A DNA stretch of 64,000 bases from positions 62,001-126,000 of the forward strand of contig NZ_CP093313.1 in NCBI RefSeq assembly GCF_025264625.1, read 5' to 3'. Positions 47,260-59,100 of this stretch are shown piece by piece. The translations under genes and the position numbers were made by a program. The notes under the pieces were generated by a model. That model worked only from the letters and a program-made list of their open reading frames with translations. It was not told where the DNA came from and did no database searches. This DNA comes from Occallatibacter riparius (GTDB lineage: Bacteria > Acidobacteriota > Terriglobia > Terriglobales > Acidobacteriaceae). Position 1 is the first letter of the stretch. Every line of letters begins with the position of its first letter.

Positions 47260-48316
47260 ATTTAGTCACCAGCTTTTCGGTCTCGGTGAGGGTGGCGACT
47301 TCCGCAACGCGCTGGGCGATGTAGCCGTGCGCCACGAAACCGCCGGAGGTGTTTTGCGTCCCTGCGTTGTCCACCGTGCCCTCGAAGCGCTGGCGCCACG
47401 GTGGGTCGAGGACCGCGATGGCGTAGCTGGCGGAGCCAGTGACGGGAACGGCGGTGGGCACAGGGCCAATGCCGCTAACCGCGGAGGTGCGGACTTTATT
47501 GAGTCGGCGGTAGAGCTCGGTGACGTGCACGACGCGGGAGTTCGTGGCGCGGAATGGGACTTCGATGTCGTAGTAGGAGCTTTGCGTGTTGGGAACGGGA
47601 ATCTGCTCGGCGAATTTGTCGCGCAGGTAGAGGCGAGGAATTCCGGAGCCATCGAGATGGACGCCGAACATGACGCCTGCGTGGGGCTCTTCGAGGGTGA
47701 CGAGCTGCGGCACGCCCTGGAAGAGCGCGATCATGACGCCTGGGGAAAGGAGTTCAAGCCGGAGGGTGGTTAACTGCTGGGATTGCGGATAGGGGTCGGC
47801 AGGATAGAACTTCTCGGGGACGGCGGTCTTGTAGGCGCGCACGTCCATGTGCGGCCAGCCACTGACGGCGGAGGAGCGGAGCAGGAAGCCGGTGACGGTG
47901 TCAGCGGGCGCGGTGTGCTGGTCGTTAATGGTCTTGGCGTCAATGAATCCCTTAAGGCCGCGCTGGAGGACGCGCACGACGCGCTCAGTGAGGTCGAGCT
48001 GCTGGTGGACGGCGGGGGCGTGGCCGTGGTGGTGGGCCTGCTCGCGCGTTCCGATTTTGCCCACGGCGATGGCGCCGTCGACGAGGCGATCGGTCCAGGA
48101 GCGGTCGAGATAGAAGAAGCGGATGGATTCATCGGGGAGCAGGCGCTCGTCGGGAACGAGGTAGTCGAAGGGCACGCCGACGAGGAGACGCAGATGGGCG
48201 AGGAACTGCTCCATATATGGAGGCATTTCCGATTCGGGCTCGGTGACGGCGAGCTGAATGGGACGCTTGAGGCGTTCCGTGAGGGCGGTTCGCGATTGAA
48301 TCCACGCTGGGCGCAT
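47249..48316 (-). CDS. Conserved protein of unknown function (355 aa)
   Basis: It starts at ATG 48316 immediately after the TGA of the 605-aa gene (TGAATG) and overlaps the 1365-aa gene by 11 nt, so it is translated by re-initiation. The N-terminal half is polar and helical (TERLKRPIQLAVTEPESEMP, LAHLRLLVGVPFDYLVPDER, RFFYLDRSWTDRLVDGAIAV). The C-terminal half looks beta-rich (LRLELLSPGVMIALFQGVP, GVMFGVHLDGSGIPRLYLRD). No signal or membrane segment. The PYMEQFLAHLRLLVGVPFDY segment near residue 33 might help in profile searches. I do not recognise a function. Confidence 0.82.
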   Translation of the reverse strand: MRPAWIQSRTALTERLKRPIQLAVTEPESEMPPYMEQFLAHLRLLVGVPFDYLVPDERLLPDESIRFFYLDRSWTDRLVDGAIAVGKIGTREQAHHHGHAPAVHQQLDLTERVVRVLQRGLKGFIDAKTINDQHTAPADTVTGFLLRSSAVSGWPHMDVRAYKTAVPEKFYPADPYPQSQQLTTLRLELLSPGVMIALFQGVPQLVTLEEPHAGVMFGVHLDGSGIPRLYLRDKFAEQIPVPNTQSSYYDIEVPFRATNSRVVHVTELYRRLNKVRTSAVSGIGPVPTAVPVTGSASYAIAVLDPPWRQRFEGTVDNAGTQNTSGGFVAHGYIAQRVAEVATLTETEKLVTKYGH

Positions 48317-50134
48317 TCAAATCCCCAATTTCTGCTGGACTGCGTTGAGGGCCAGGTCACGTGCGGACTGGAGGCGGTCGAGGGAGGCGGTGTCTCCGAC
48401 GACCTGGGCAAGAGTTGTGGCGTTGCGCACGGTCTGCGCGGGCGCGCTGACCACTGTGCCGATAGCGCCGGGCTCGCCGCCGAGAATGGCGGTGGCTTCG
48501 TCGATGCTGGCGAGGCCCCAGGCCTGCTGAAGCTCGGAGGGGTTCATGCCCGGAGCGCGGCCGGCGGCGTTGAGACCGTAGGTGTCGGCAACCTGATCGA
48601 CGCCTGTGATTACGCCTTTCGCAGCGTTGTAGGCAACGACAGATGCGACGGGCTTATGAATCTCCAGTTGCTGATCGAGCGGAATGGCGGCCTGGATCTG
48701 CAGCAAGGAGTCGAGACGCACGGACTGGCGATACGATTCTCGACGCCAACGCATGAGCTCCTGCGCGAGGCGCGGATCGGCAGCAGCGAGGAGGCGTCCG
48801 CACTCGAATGCGGCGGCGTAGCTGATGTCCTCCGCGCCTGTTTCAGGAGTGACGCGGCGGCATTGATCCGCGGAGTGGTACGTGAGCGGATCGCGCGTGA
48901 GAGGCACGGGCACGAGCGGGCCGCGATACCAGACGTCCTCTGGTTCGCCGGCGCGGTCGACGATCTTGATGGGAATATGACCGGTGTCGATGACGGGAGG
49001 ATGGCCTGTCTCTTCGACCGTGCCCAAGGTGGAGACGTTGATGCGCTGCACATAATCGCGGAAGGTGCCGGTGCCGGTGCACTCGAATGTCCAGCTATGG
49101 AGTAGGACGAGCTGCTTGGTCTCGATGTAGAAGTGGAACTCCGGCCCGACGACAACATCAATGGCATCGCTGACGTTGCGATCAGCGACGGTTTCGAGGA
49201 TAGCGCTCCGAGTGATGACTGTTGTGTCGAAGGCCTTGTTGAACCCTTGCTTTGCGTTGAATTCGGCAACGGGAGCGTGGCCGAGGAAGGGGTGCTCGTT
49301 GTCGGCCTCGGGAGGGTTGTCGTGTACGAGATTGGGCTGGTCGAGAATGACATTGCCGACGACGCCGAGGAAGTAAGGCACGGCGACGGGTGGAGGATCG
49401 GCCTTGACTAGGTCTGTGCGTTCTTCGAGCGAGACGAGGCAGGCGCGGTATTTTGCGTTGGGCGAGGGGAGGCGGTTGCTGGTGACGATGGCGTAGAAGC
49501 CGGTGCTGGACGCAGCGTTGAGCTCCTTGTCATCGACATTGACCTGGCGCACATGCGTGAGGAGCGAAAGCTCATCGAGGCTGGGGAGGATGGACTGGAG
49601 TAGATTGGCCTCGACCTCGATGGAATCGCAGACGATACCGTCGGGGACGTCAAGATTCGCGTAGCAGTCGGCGGGCATGATGCTCTTCAGCTGCACATTC
49701 TGGTGGAGCGTGTATTCGCCCTCGGCGAGGAGGAGGAGCGCGAGCCAGGGCGTGGGGGCGAACTCCCCGGCCTCAGGAAAGGGGTTCGGCTGCGGAGTCA
49801 AGGGATTGGAGCGTGACTTGGGCGTGCCGAATTTGCTGAGATCGACGCTGAGGCGGCGCTCCCAGGGAAGGGTGCGGCGCGAGATGGCGATCTGCGGAAT
49901 GAATTCGTCGAAGCCGCCGTGGCCGTTGCGCGGAGGATAGACGCCGCCGACATCGGTGGCCGGGAGGGTGAAGCGCGGGCCTTCGATATCGAAGTAGCCG
50001 CTGTTAGCGTCAAGCGCGGGGCTCCCGCCATCGTAGGTAACGTCGGTGTTCACGTCGATGCGATAACTGCCATCGGTGAGTGGCGGCGTGACGCAGTCGT
50101 ACATGTACATGGATCCAATGGGCGGCGTGCTCAT
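48317..50134 (-). CDS. Conserved protein of unknown function (605 aa)
   Basis: Its ATG overlaps the stop of the 3359-aa gene (ATGA). The N-terminal 350 residues look beta-rich, with repeated short strands (DGSYRIDVNTDVTYDGGSP, FDIEGPRFTLPATDVGGVYP, FIPQIAISRRTLPWERRLS, APTPWLALLLLAEGEY). From about 440 to the end the sequence is helical (CGRLLAAADPRLAQELMRWR, RESYRQSVRLDSLLQIQAAI, LDRLQSARDLALNAVQQKL). There is no signal peptide, membrane helix or catalytic motif. Together with the 355- and 1365-aa proteins it forms a trio that I recall only as uncharacterised neighbours of DUF6603-type giants. Confidence 0.83.
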   Translation of the reverse strand: MSTPPIGSMYMYDCVTPPLTDGSYRIDVNTDVTYDGGSPALDANSGYFDIEGPRFTLPATDVGGVYPPRNGHGGFDEFIPQIAISRRTLPWERRLSVDLSKFGTPKSRSNPLTPQPNPFPEAGEFAPTPWLALLLLAEGEYTLHQNVQLKSIMPADCYANLDVPDGIVCDSIEVEANLLQSILPSLDELSLLTHVRQVNVDDKELNAASSTGFYAIVTSNRLPSPNAKYRACLVSLEERTDLVKADPPPVAVPYFLGVVGNVILDQPNLVHDNPPEADNEHPFLGHAPVAEFNAKQGFNKAFDTTVITRSAILETVADRNVSDAIDVVVGPEFHFYIETKQLVLLHSWTFECTGTGTFRDYVQRINVSTLGTVEETGHPPVIDTGHIPIKIVDRAGEPEDVWYRGPLVPVPLTRDPLTYHSADQCRRVTPETGAEDISYAAAFECGRLLAAADPRLAQELMRWRRESYRQSVRLDSLLQIQAAIPLDQQLEIHKPVASVVAYNAAKGVITGVDQVADTYGLNAAGRAPGMNPSELQQAWGLASIDEATAILGGEPGAIGTVVSAPAQTVRNATTLAQVVGDTASLDRLQSARDLALNAVQQKLGI

Positions 50135-53100
50135 ACGGCGACTCCTGTGGGGACGATGTCAATGGTTCCAGCGTGCGTGCCGGCGGCGGATTCTCCGCCA
50201 GCAGAGAGGCGGATGGAGACACTGCCGTCGGGGGTGAGGGGGCCGTCGGCGACGACATGCTCGGGGACCTTGCCTTGCAGGTCAGTGGCCCACTCCTGCG
50301 CATTGCCGGGAAGGCCGACGACGCCGGACAGACGCCAGCCTTTTGTGCTGGCGACGCCGATGACGATGCGGGCGGCCTTGGGGTCGATTTTGGCAATGTC
50401 GTAGAGCAAGGCGCGGCGGCGTCCACCGAGGATGCGAATGGGATTGGAGGCGAGGGTCGCGCCCTGGGCGCTGATGGCGAGGTCGCCGTCGTCGCTGGAG
50501 GTGGCGTCCTGAAGGTCCAGCAGGATCATGACGGCGCCAATGTGCGTGGGCAGCCATGTTTCCGTGCCGATCTGGCCAGCGACTGCATCGGCAGCACGGA
50601 CCATGGTTTGCGCGATGGCCTGACGCTCGCGGAGGGGGATGTGGGTCTGCGGCAGGACGAGGCAGGAGCCGCGGCTAAGGAGGGTGGTGGGACCGACCTG
50701 CGGCAGCAGATTGTTTGCCTGCCATCCGGCAACGGTTTTGCGGCCCGCGGGCGCGGCGGTGAAACTGATGGCGGCGAAGCCGGAGGTGCGTGCGGAAACG
50801 CCGGCGGGAAGATTGCCCAAGCACTCAACGGAGAACATGCCGCACTTGGGCGGGATCTGAATCTTGGTGGAGACGGCGGGAGGATACTCGGCGTCAGAGA
50901 GCACGGACCCGCCGCGGGTGAGGAAGGTGATGCGGAAGGCGGAGTCGCCGGTGATGACGAGGGTGTTCTGCAGGTTTGCGGGAACGTCCCAGACGTGGGT
51001 TGTGCCGGCGGGAACGGTAAGGCCGTTGCCGACGAGGTCGGCTTCGGCCTGCGCGATCTGCTGCTGATGTCCTTTGCCGGACACCCAGCCGAGTTCCGTG
51101 GAGCGCAGTGTGCTGGAGGCTTTGGCGATGCGCGTAGGCGCGGGGGCCGAGGCGCCCTTGACGCGCAGCAGACCGGAGCCGGGGACGTCGGCCAGGGGCG
51201 CGGCCATACGCAGCACGCCTGCCGCGGCAGCGACAGATTTGACGGTGGTGCGGAGGGTGGTGGGGACGTCGCTCACGACCTGCGGTAGTCCGCGTAGGAC
51301 GGCGCGGAGGCGTGGGCCTTCGAGTGCGACGGGCAAAACGACAGGGGGCCGGCTGATTATGGGCGGTGCGGACAGAGCAGGGGCGCGCATGGTGAGGCCG
51401 GTGGTGATGGGAGCGATCTGCGGCGGAGACGAGCGGCGATAGAGCATGGCGCGGTTCGCAACCCGCGAGTTGCCGGGCGTGGGCAGACCGCTGGTGGTGC
51501 GCTGCTCTGCGAAGAAGCCACCCGAGCCACTGGTGATGGCGCTGGCGATCTCGTAGACGCTAGTGGAAGCCGTGGAGGCGGTGAGCGCGAGGTACTCTTC
51601 GGCGGCTAGACCGAAGGCCTGGTATTGCGCGTAACTAAAGGTGAAGTCGGTTGCGAACGGCAGTGGGCGGCTGTTGCCAACGTCGTAGAGCTTGGCGATG
51701 GGAATGAGGGCTGTCTGCTCAGTAAGCACGCAGAAGCCCTGGATGGTGAATCCGACAATCGCCGGAATCGTGTTGGCCGCGGCGGGCATGTGGGTGGGAT
51801 CGAGCCAATGCCACGTTGCCTCGGAGACCTTGCCGATGATGGGGGTCATCGTCCAATGGAGCGAGTCGATTTGCAGTTCGGCATCAGCGGGCGGGCTCTG
51901 GACGCTGATCTGGACCCACTGATCGTGGTTGTCTTTGCCGAAGAGCGAGATGAACATGGTGCTGTCGACCGACTCTTTGTTCATGGGAGCCAGGTCGATT
52001 ACGTGCACCTGGTCGCTGTGATCCTTCGTGCCCTGAACGAAGTCGGTGGTAATGCTGGCGGGGAGCTTGGTGTCGCACTGGAAGGAGAATTCGCTAAGCA
52101 TCTTCCAGGGCTTGTCGATGGTGCCGGGGGCCGGCTCGGCTCCGGACGGAGACGGAGGCACGAGGCCCTTGAGGACATTGACGCGGAAGGCGTTGCCGTT
52201 GGGGTCGTTGCCGAAGAGGTACTTGGTGGCGAAGATGTTGAAGTCAGTGATGTAGGGCGGCTGCGGGTTGGCATCGGGTCCGAACGGGACGGTGATGGTG
52301 CAAATGCCGAGATCGACGGAGACGGTGCCATGCAGCGGCGGGCCTTCAATGGTGAGCGTTGCGCCCAGCGACAGCGTGATGTGGACGCCGATGCAGAAGC
52401 CCCAGAAGCAGACCTGAATGGCGATGGTTGCGCCGACGGAGACGCCGATGTCGATGGTGTAGTAGAAGGGGTCCCAGGAGATGAGGAAGTCAGCGAAAGC
52501 GGTGAACCACACGTACGCGCAGGAGATGCCGTAGGTGAGCTCGAGCTTTCCGCCGGCCATGATGCAGGTGTTGGTGAGCGCGAAGTAGTTTTCGCCCTTG
52601 ATGTTGGCGCCGATGGGGAGAGCCCAGCGGAAGCCGAGACGGGGGACATCGGGGAATTGCGTGGGCTTGTGGAATTGCGGGTGGTAGCCGCCGATGGTGA
52701 TGACGAACTGTCCCTGAGGGAACCACATGAAGTAGGCAAAGCCGCCGGTGAGCTGGCAATCTTTGTCGAAGATGTAGGAGTTGTCAGTGAGCTGCGCCTG
52801 GATGGAGAGGATGCCCTCAGCGGAGGAGAAGCGCGCCTTGATGGCAAGCTCGACGGAGACGAGTGCAGTGTCGTCTGAGGGCACCGCAAGTCGGGCGACG
52901 CCCAGAACGCCTACTTCGACGCCGCGGTCGAGCGCGACATAGACGATGGCGGTGACGTGCACGATGACGAAGGTGGTGCCGTGCAGACCAACTGCAAGCC
53001 AGAGGCTGCCCCGCTTGGCAGGGATGCTGTCGCGGATCTGCATGAGCTCGCCCATGGGGTCGTTGGCGAGCGCGCCGCCATCATCGAGGGCCGCGACAAG

Positions 53101-56100
53101 GATGAACTCGGGGATCTTGTTCATGTCGTCGGGAACGATGAGTTCGCGGTTGTACCCGACGCCGAGGCCGATAGCTTCGACTTCAATGACCGGCGGAATG
53201 CCGATGACGATGAACACGCCGGCGAATACGAAGATGCTGGTGTAGTCGCCCGAGGCATCGTGCGGCTTGGAGTACGCGCCGACGGCGACGAGGCCGAATT
53301 CGGTGATCTGGATGAGCAGCATGCCGTCGTACTCCACGGCGGGGCCGCTGTCGTTCTTTAGCAGAGCGCCTGCGATGGTGACACCGGGAGTTTGGAAGCT
53401 GAGGGCAAGTCCCTTTAAATCGAGCGACCATTTGTCGGGATGCATGAGGGACTTGTAGGGAATGGTGACGCCGAGTTCGTCGACCTGGCCGGTGAGCGGG
53501 CCGACCTTGACAGTGGCATCGAGGACGAGCGAGGCGGAGGTATTGCCGTTGAAGATGATGCCGATCTGGTCGAGATAGATGGGGCCAAGCTGCGCGTGGA
53601 CGCCGATCCAGATGGGCTTGTTGTCGCCGGAGATGAGGATGTGGAAGGTGTCGTCGCCCGCGGGACTGGCCCAATACCAAGCGGCGACATCGACGCCAGG
53701 ATTGACGGGTTGCGAATCGCCTCCGCCGTTGCCGCCATTGCCGCCGCCTCCGAGAAGGCCCGCAGCGACGGGATTGTTTCCACCTACGTTGCCGCCGGTG
53801 GCTTGGGAGAGCGGCAGGCCGAGCTTGTCGATTTCGACACCGGCGCCGGGGGAATCGAAGGTGAAGTTGCTGGAGGTTCCGTTGGTGAATCCAGCGTGGA
53901 AGAAGGAGTAGAGGCGCACGCCGCCAATGCGGAACCCGTTGCTGTTGACGAGCGGCGCATCGTTCGCGCCGGTGAGGCCGAGACCGAGGCCGGCAACGGT
54001 CAGTTCCGGAGTGAACTGGAATGAGGGGCTGATTTGGAGGAGTGACAGCGTGACGCCAGCATCGAAGGTGCTGCCCCACTCGGTGGGTGCGCCGAAGAGC
54101 ATGGAAAGGTCGTAGTCGCCGACTGTGAAGTCAATCGCGCCCTTGAGATTGACACCGATCTTGCCACCGCCATTGGTGAGGCCGATGGAGAGGTGGTCAG
54201 TGATGTTGATGCTGATGCCCGTGGCGAGCGCGTTGAGGACACCGCTCACGAGCTGCGTGACGGTGGGGAATGAACCATTGAGAACGAGGTCGGGACCGCT
54301 GGGGACAGCAATGCCAGAGCCGGTGAGGACAGTTCTGACTTGCGGACCTGAGGGCCAGAGGTGCGTGTCAAAGGTGTTCTTGATGACGGCGGTCTTGAGC
54401 AGCGTGTTGCCGACCAGCGGGACCAGCCATTTCTCGATAAGCTTGGCGGGATCAGGATTGGTGACGCTGACAGTGGGCAGGAGATCAACGGTCATGGGGC
54501 CATTGCCGGTGTTGTCGGCGAGCGGATAGAGCGAGAGGTGGAAGGTGCCGCCGCTCTCGCTGAGCGCGATGGTCGGCGTGACGGAGATGCCGAGTGCAGC
54601 ATCGAGGTCTGCGCCGAAGCTGGTGGAGACGGCGATGTTGCCGAGGGCGTATCCACCGGCGGCGGAGAGGACGAGCGCACCGGAGCCGAACTTGAGCTGG
54701 TTGATGCCGATGGTAGCTGAAGGACCGGAGGCATCCCAGCCGAGAGCGACATTGATGGTGCCGGAGTCTGCACCGCCCAGCGGGAAGTTCCATGTAACTA
54801 CGCCGGCGGTGGAACTGACACTTCCGGGCAGGATGCCGGCGAGCGGCGAACCACCGCTGAAGAGAGCGGCGATTTTGCTTGCCGCGTTGGCAGGGTTCGC
54901 GGTGAAGGTCGACAGCCATGTGCCGTTGAGCATCGCCTTCAGATCGTTGGCGTGCGCGGCAAACTTTCCAGCGTTGTCGTAGATGCCCACCGCCGTGGCA
55001 ATGTTCAGCACAAGAGTCGGCACGGGGCCAGGTCCGACTGCCGTGACAAGGGCGTCGAGGACCTGCGGCAGAAGGCTCTCGAGGGCGTTGGCGAGCGTGC
55101 CGAGGCCACTGAATGTGGGCAGGATCTGGATGGGAGCGGTGGGTGGAACGCTGACCGGAGCAACAGAGAGCGTGACACCCGCGGCGCTGCCGCCAAAATT
55201 TACGGTGACGGCGCTCCACGCGCCTGCAACGGCGGCGGGAAGCGGGATGGTGAAGGCGACGGAGCCGGTTGGGCTCGGGTGCAGCAGCGCGTCGAACGAC
55301 ACGCCGCCAGTGAGATTGAGCACACCGCCGATGGCTGCTGTGGTCTGAACTTGCAGCTTGATCGGGTCGACGGCCGTGCCCGCGCCGGAGGCGGTGATTT
55401 GGAGATCACCGGGGAGCGTGAGCCCGGGGCCGGCAGGGAGGCCCGCGAGATTGCCGATGAACTGCAGGAATTTTGTGAGCTTTGCGGAGTCGAGCGTGGT
55501 GCCATTGCCAAGCGCTGAGGGCTGCGTGAGGAGCGGGGACATCGACGTGAAGAATGTGTCGATGGGGCCGACATTAATGCCGGGGCCGGCGAGGGCTTCG
55601 AGGACCGCGGAGGTTGCGCCGGAGAAGAGCATGCGCGGGAGCGCGTTGGTGAGCATCGCCTGAAGGGAGGCGGGGCTGGGCGTCGGGATGAGCGTGATGG
55701 GCTGCAGCCACGGCTGAGCGGAGGCCGTGAGGTGCTGAGTAGCGGCGTCGAAGACGAGGCTGAATGCGCCGAGGGTGAAGGAGGCGTCGAAGTCGGGCGT
55801 GAAGCCGGGGAGGCTGACGCTGGCATCAAGGGTGATTCCGGTGGAGTCGGCGATGGACCATCCCGCGCCGGTGGTGCGGATGCCGACGGCCCAGGGGTTT
55901 GGAAGCACGTAGAGCTCAAGCGGCAGGCCGGCGAGTTGGAGCGTCCACTCGGGGACGGCGACCGCGCCGCGGCTGGGAATGATCTGCGTAGCCGAGATGA
56001 AGCCGGCGATGCCCGCGGCCGAGTTGATCGCGTTGGTGAACTGCTGGGAGAGGTAGCCAATGGGGTCGGCGATGAGGGCGTTGAAGGCGTCGGCGGAGAT

Positions 56101-59100
56101 GCCGATGCCGCCGTGTATGTCGGCGACGGCGATGTTGAGTGCCTGGAGCGTGGTGAGAAGGATGTCGGCGGCCGAGCCGGAGGGCGGCGTGGGCTGGCTG
56201 ATTCCCTGGAGAACGGCACCGAGCAGCGCTTGGGCGTTGGGATGCGCGATGTCGACCAGTTCAGTGACGGGACCGTGCCAGGAGACCTGGTGAAGGCTGA
56301 TGACGGGATCGACCTTGAGCGTGCCGTCAGGATAGATGTCTGCGCCGATCTCAGCCCAGCGGACGCGCACGTCAACCGGCGGGAGGCCGGGAGCGGCAAT
56401 GGCACTGGACGCGCCGATGAGCCATCCGTTCGGGTTGACGAGATTGGCGCGGACGAAGACGGCGTGCTTTGGGTGTGGCGGAGTGGGGGCGCCGGAGTGC
56501 AGAGGGATCTGGAAGAGATCGCCGCGAATGGTGGTGTCGACGGCGAGGGTTCCGGAAGCGACTGTGGCCTGATTCACGTGGGCGCGCGCGCCGATTCCGA
56601 TGTGGGTGGGTGCGGGCGGCGTCACGGCCGGATTGGCGGCTGCGTGGGCCACAGCGGAAAGAGCGGGCTTGAGCGCGTCGAGGAGGCCGGAGCCAATCTG
56701 GCTGCCGAGCGCGAAAACAGGGCGGCCGCCGCTGTCGATGGATGCCGGAGCGGTGATGGGCGTGGGGAATGATCCGGCTGGGAATGGCGCGGCGACGGGA
56801 AGAGCGCCACCGACAGCAGGCAGATAGCCGTCGAGCGCGAGCAGGAGGAAGTCGATAGCGTCGCGGAACGATCCGGCGGCAATGTTGTCGCGCAGGAGCT
56901 TGATGACCCGGAGGGCATCGGCGATGCGGGTTTCGGCGAGCGAGTCGAGGCTGGAGCCAAGGTGCGGAGTGCCGAGTGTGATGAGTCCCTGCACTAGCGC
57001 GGAATTGGCCTGGGTGTACTTGAGGGCCGCGATGCCGGCTGTTGAGTGAGCAACGAGAGTGACGGGAGTGGCGCCGTTGAGCTGCTGCACGCGAGCGACA
57101 AGGCGGCCGATCTGGGCGACGAGGGAATCGGTGTTGCCGGTGGCGTCGTCCTGCAGATCGGCGGTGTACCAGGATGCCTGTGCAGTGACGGTGGTGAGAT
57201 CGACCGACGCGGGATCGAGGCCGGGGACGCGCAAGTTGAAGCTGGTGTTTGCCGCGGTGGTTCCGTGGACGTTTGGATCAGCGAGAAGCGCGTTCCATAT
57301 GGTGTGATCGCTGAAGGCGGGACCAAGGAGGAGCACCGTGCGCGCGCTGCCCGCACCTCCGGCCATGGTGTCGACCTGGGAGAGGATCTGGGAGATAGCC
57401 TGCGGGTCAGAGGGCTGCTTGTTATGCGCGCTGGTGAGGGTGGTTCCGGCGGTCCAGTTTGGACTGGTGGGAACCTGGGATGCGAGCTGGGAGACTCCGT
57501 CGCCATTTTCGAGAACCGCGGAAAGGTCGTTCAGCGCAGAGGTAAGCAGGATGGGATCGTTGTTGTAGATGGCGTTGCGGAGTTCGGGTAGGAACGCTGC
57601 GACCGATTGCGCGGTTTGGAAGAAGCTGAAGAAATTGTCGGCGCTGGTTGCCGCACTGACAAACGCGTTTGCCCACGAGGGCGGCGGGCCGGCGGGTTCG
57701 AGCCAGAGCAATGCATCGAGTCCGGCGCTGGAAGTGGTGGCGAGCGGCAGCGCCCATGGATCGTCGTAGGTTCCGGAGCCGGTGATGGGCAGGGTGAAAT
57801 CCGGGAGAGGATCGCCGGGGATGTCGGGCAGTGCGTCTGCGAGGAGGCCGCGAAGCCACGGGAAGAGTTGAGGCAGGAAGGCCTCGCCTTCAGCAGAGAC
57901 ACCGGTGGCAATCTGCTGCAGCCACTTGCGCACGGCCGTGAATGGATCGCTGAGCAGAGAGCCGGCTGCGCCGGGGTCGGCGAGAGTGGGCCAGTCGGAG
58001 GGGAGTCCATCGAGGCCGCTGTGAATGCCGAGCAAGCCTGCAAGGGTGTACGCGGGCACTCCTCCCCAGGAGGCGAGGGCGCGCGTGAGGACCAGGCGCA
58101 GCAGCAGTTCGAGATTGGGAATGGTGATGCCGAAGCCAGCGGCGATTGCGGCAGGATTCGAAACGTCGAAGGCCGCAGCGTTGGGGAATCCGACAAAGGG
58201 GACATTGACTGTGCTGCCTGCGTAAGAGACGGAGATGTTGTGGACGCCAGCCGTCCACGTGACGGGGGAGCCGGGGATGAAGGCCATGTCGGCGGCAAGA
58301 TCGCCGACGGAGATGGAGAGGCCTGCCACATCGGGAACGGCGGGGATGGGCTGGATGCCGATGTGGGCGTGCTGGCCGGCCATCAGCGAGACAGCGCCTG
58401 CTCCGCTTTGCGGCAGATCAAAGGCCAGCAGTTCACTCAGCCAGTAGATTTCGAACGGCGCCTGCGAGAAGGATGCCCGGAGACCAAGGCGGAGTTTTTG
58501 AGGATCGGCTGCATTGCCGCTGGTCTGGTCGTTCCAGGCGGCGAGCTCAACGTGGAAGCCGGATGGCGGCGCGAGTTCGAGAACCCAGGGATTGTTGCGC
58601 GTGCCGGAGCCAGTTACGGCGGTCGCGATGCCAACCATTCCGCCGATTTCTTCAAGCATGTGCGACCACGGATGCGCACCGTCGAGGAGCACCGAACGAT
58701 GAACGGCGGCAATAGCGTGGGCGGGATTGGAGACGAGCTGCGCGAAGTTGAGAGTGTGCGGCGATGCGGCATCGTTCTCCGGCTTCACGATACCGATGAG
58801 GGCGGCGAGATTGCGCCCGGGACCGGTGTTGCCGAGATAACTTGCGAGGAGGTTGCCGACGGTGGCGGAGAGATCGCTGGCAACGCTGTCAGCATTGGTG
58901 AGATCGATCTTCGGGTAATGCGTGGTTGTGCCGGCGACGGTGAAGTCGACCGAGTCGATTTCGAGCAGCGGCTGAAGGGCCGTGCCTGTCCAAGTGAATC
59001 CAGCGCGCAGTTTTTGTGCAGCGATGGTGGCAGTGTTCACCAACGCGCCTGCGCCGAGCGCGCCAGGGGCGATCGCGATCACGGAAGCCGAAGGCAGTAC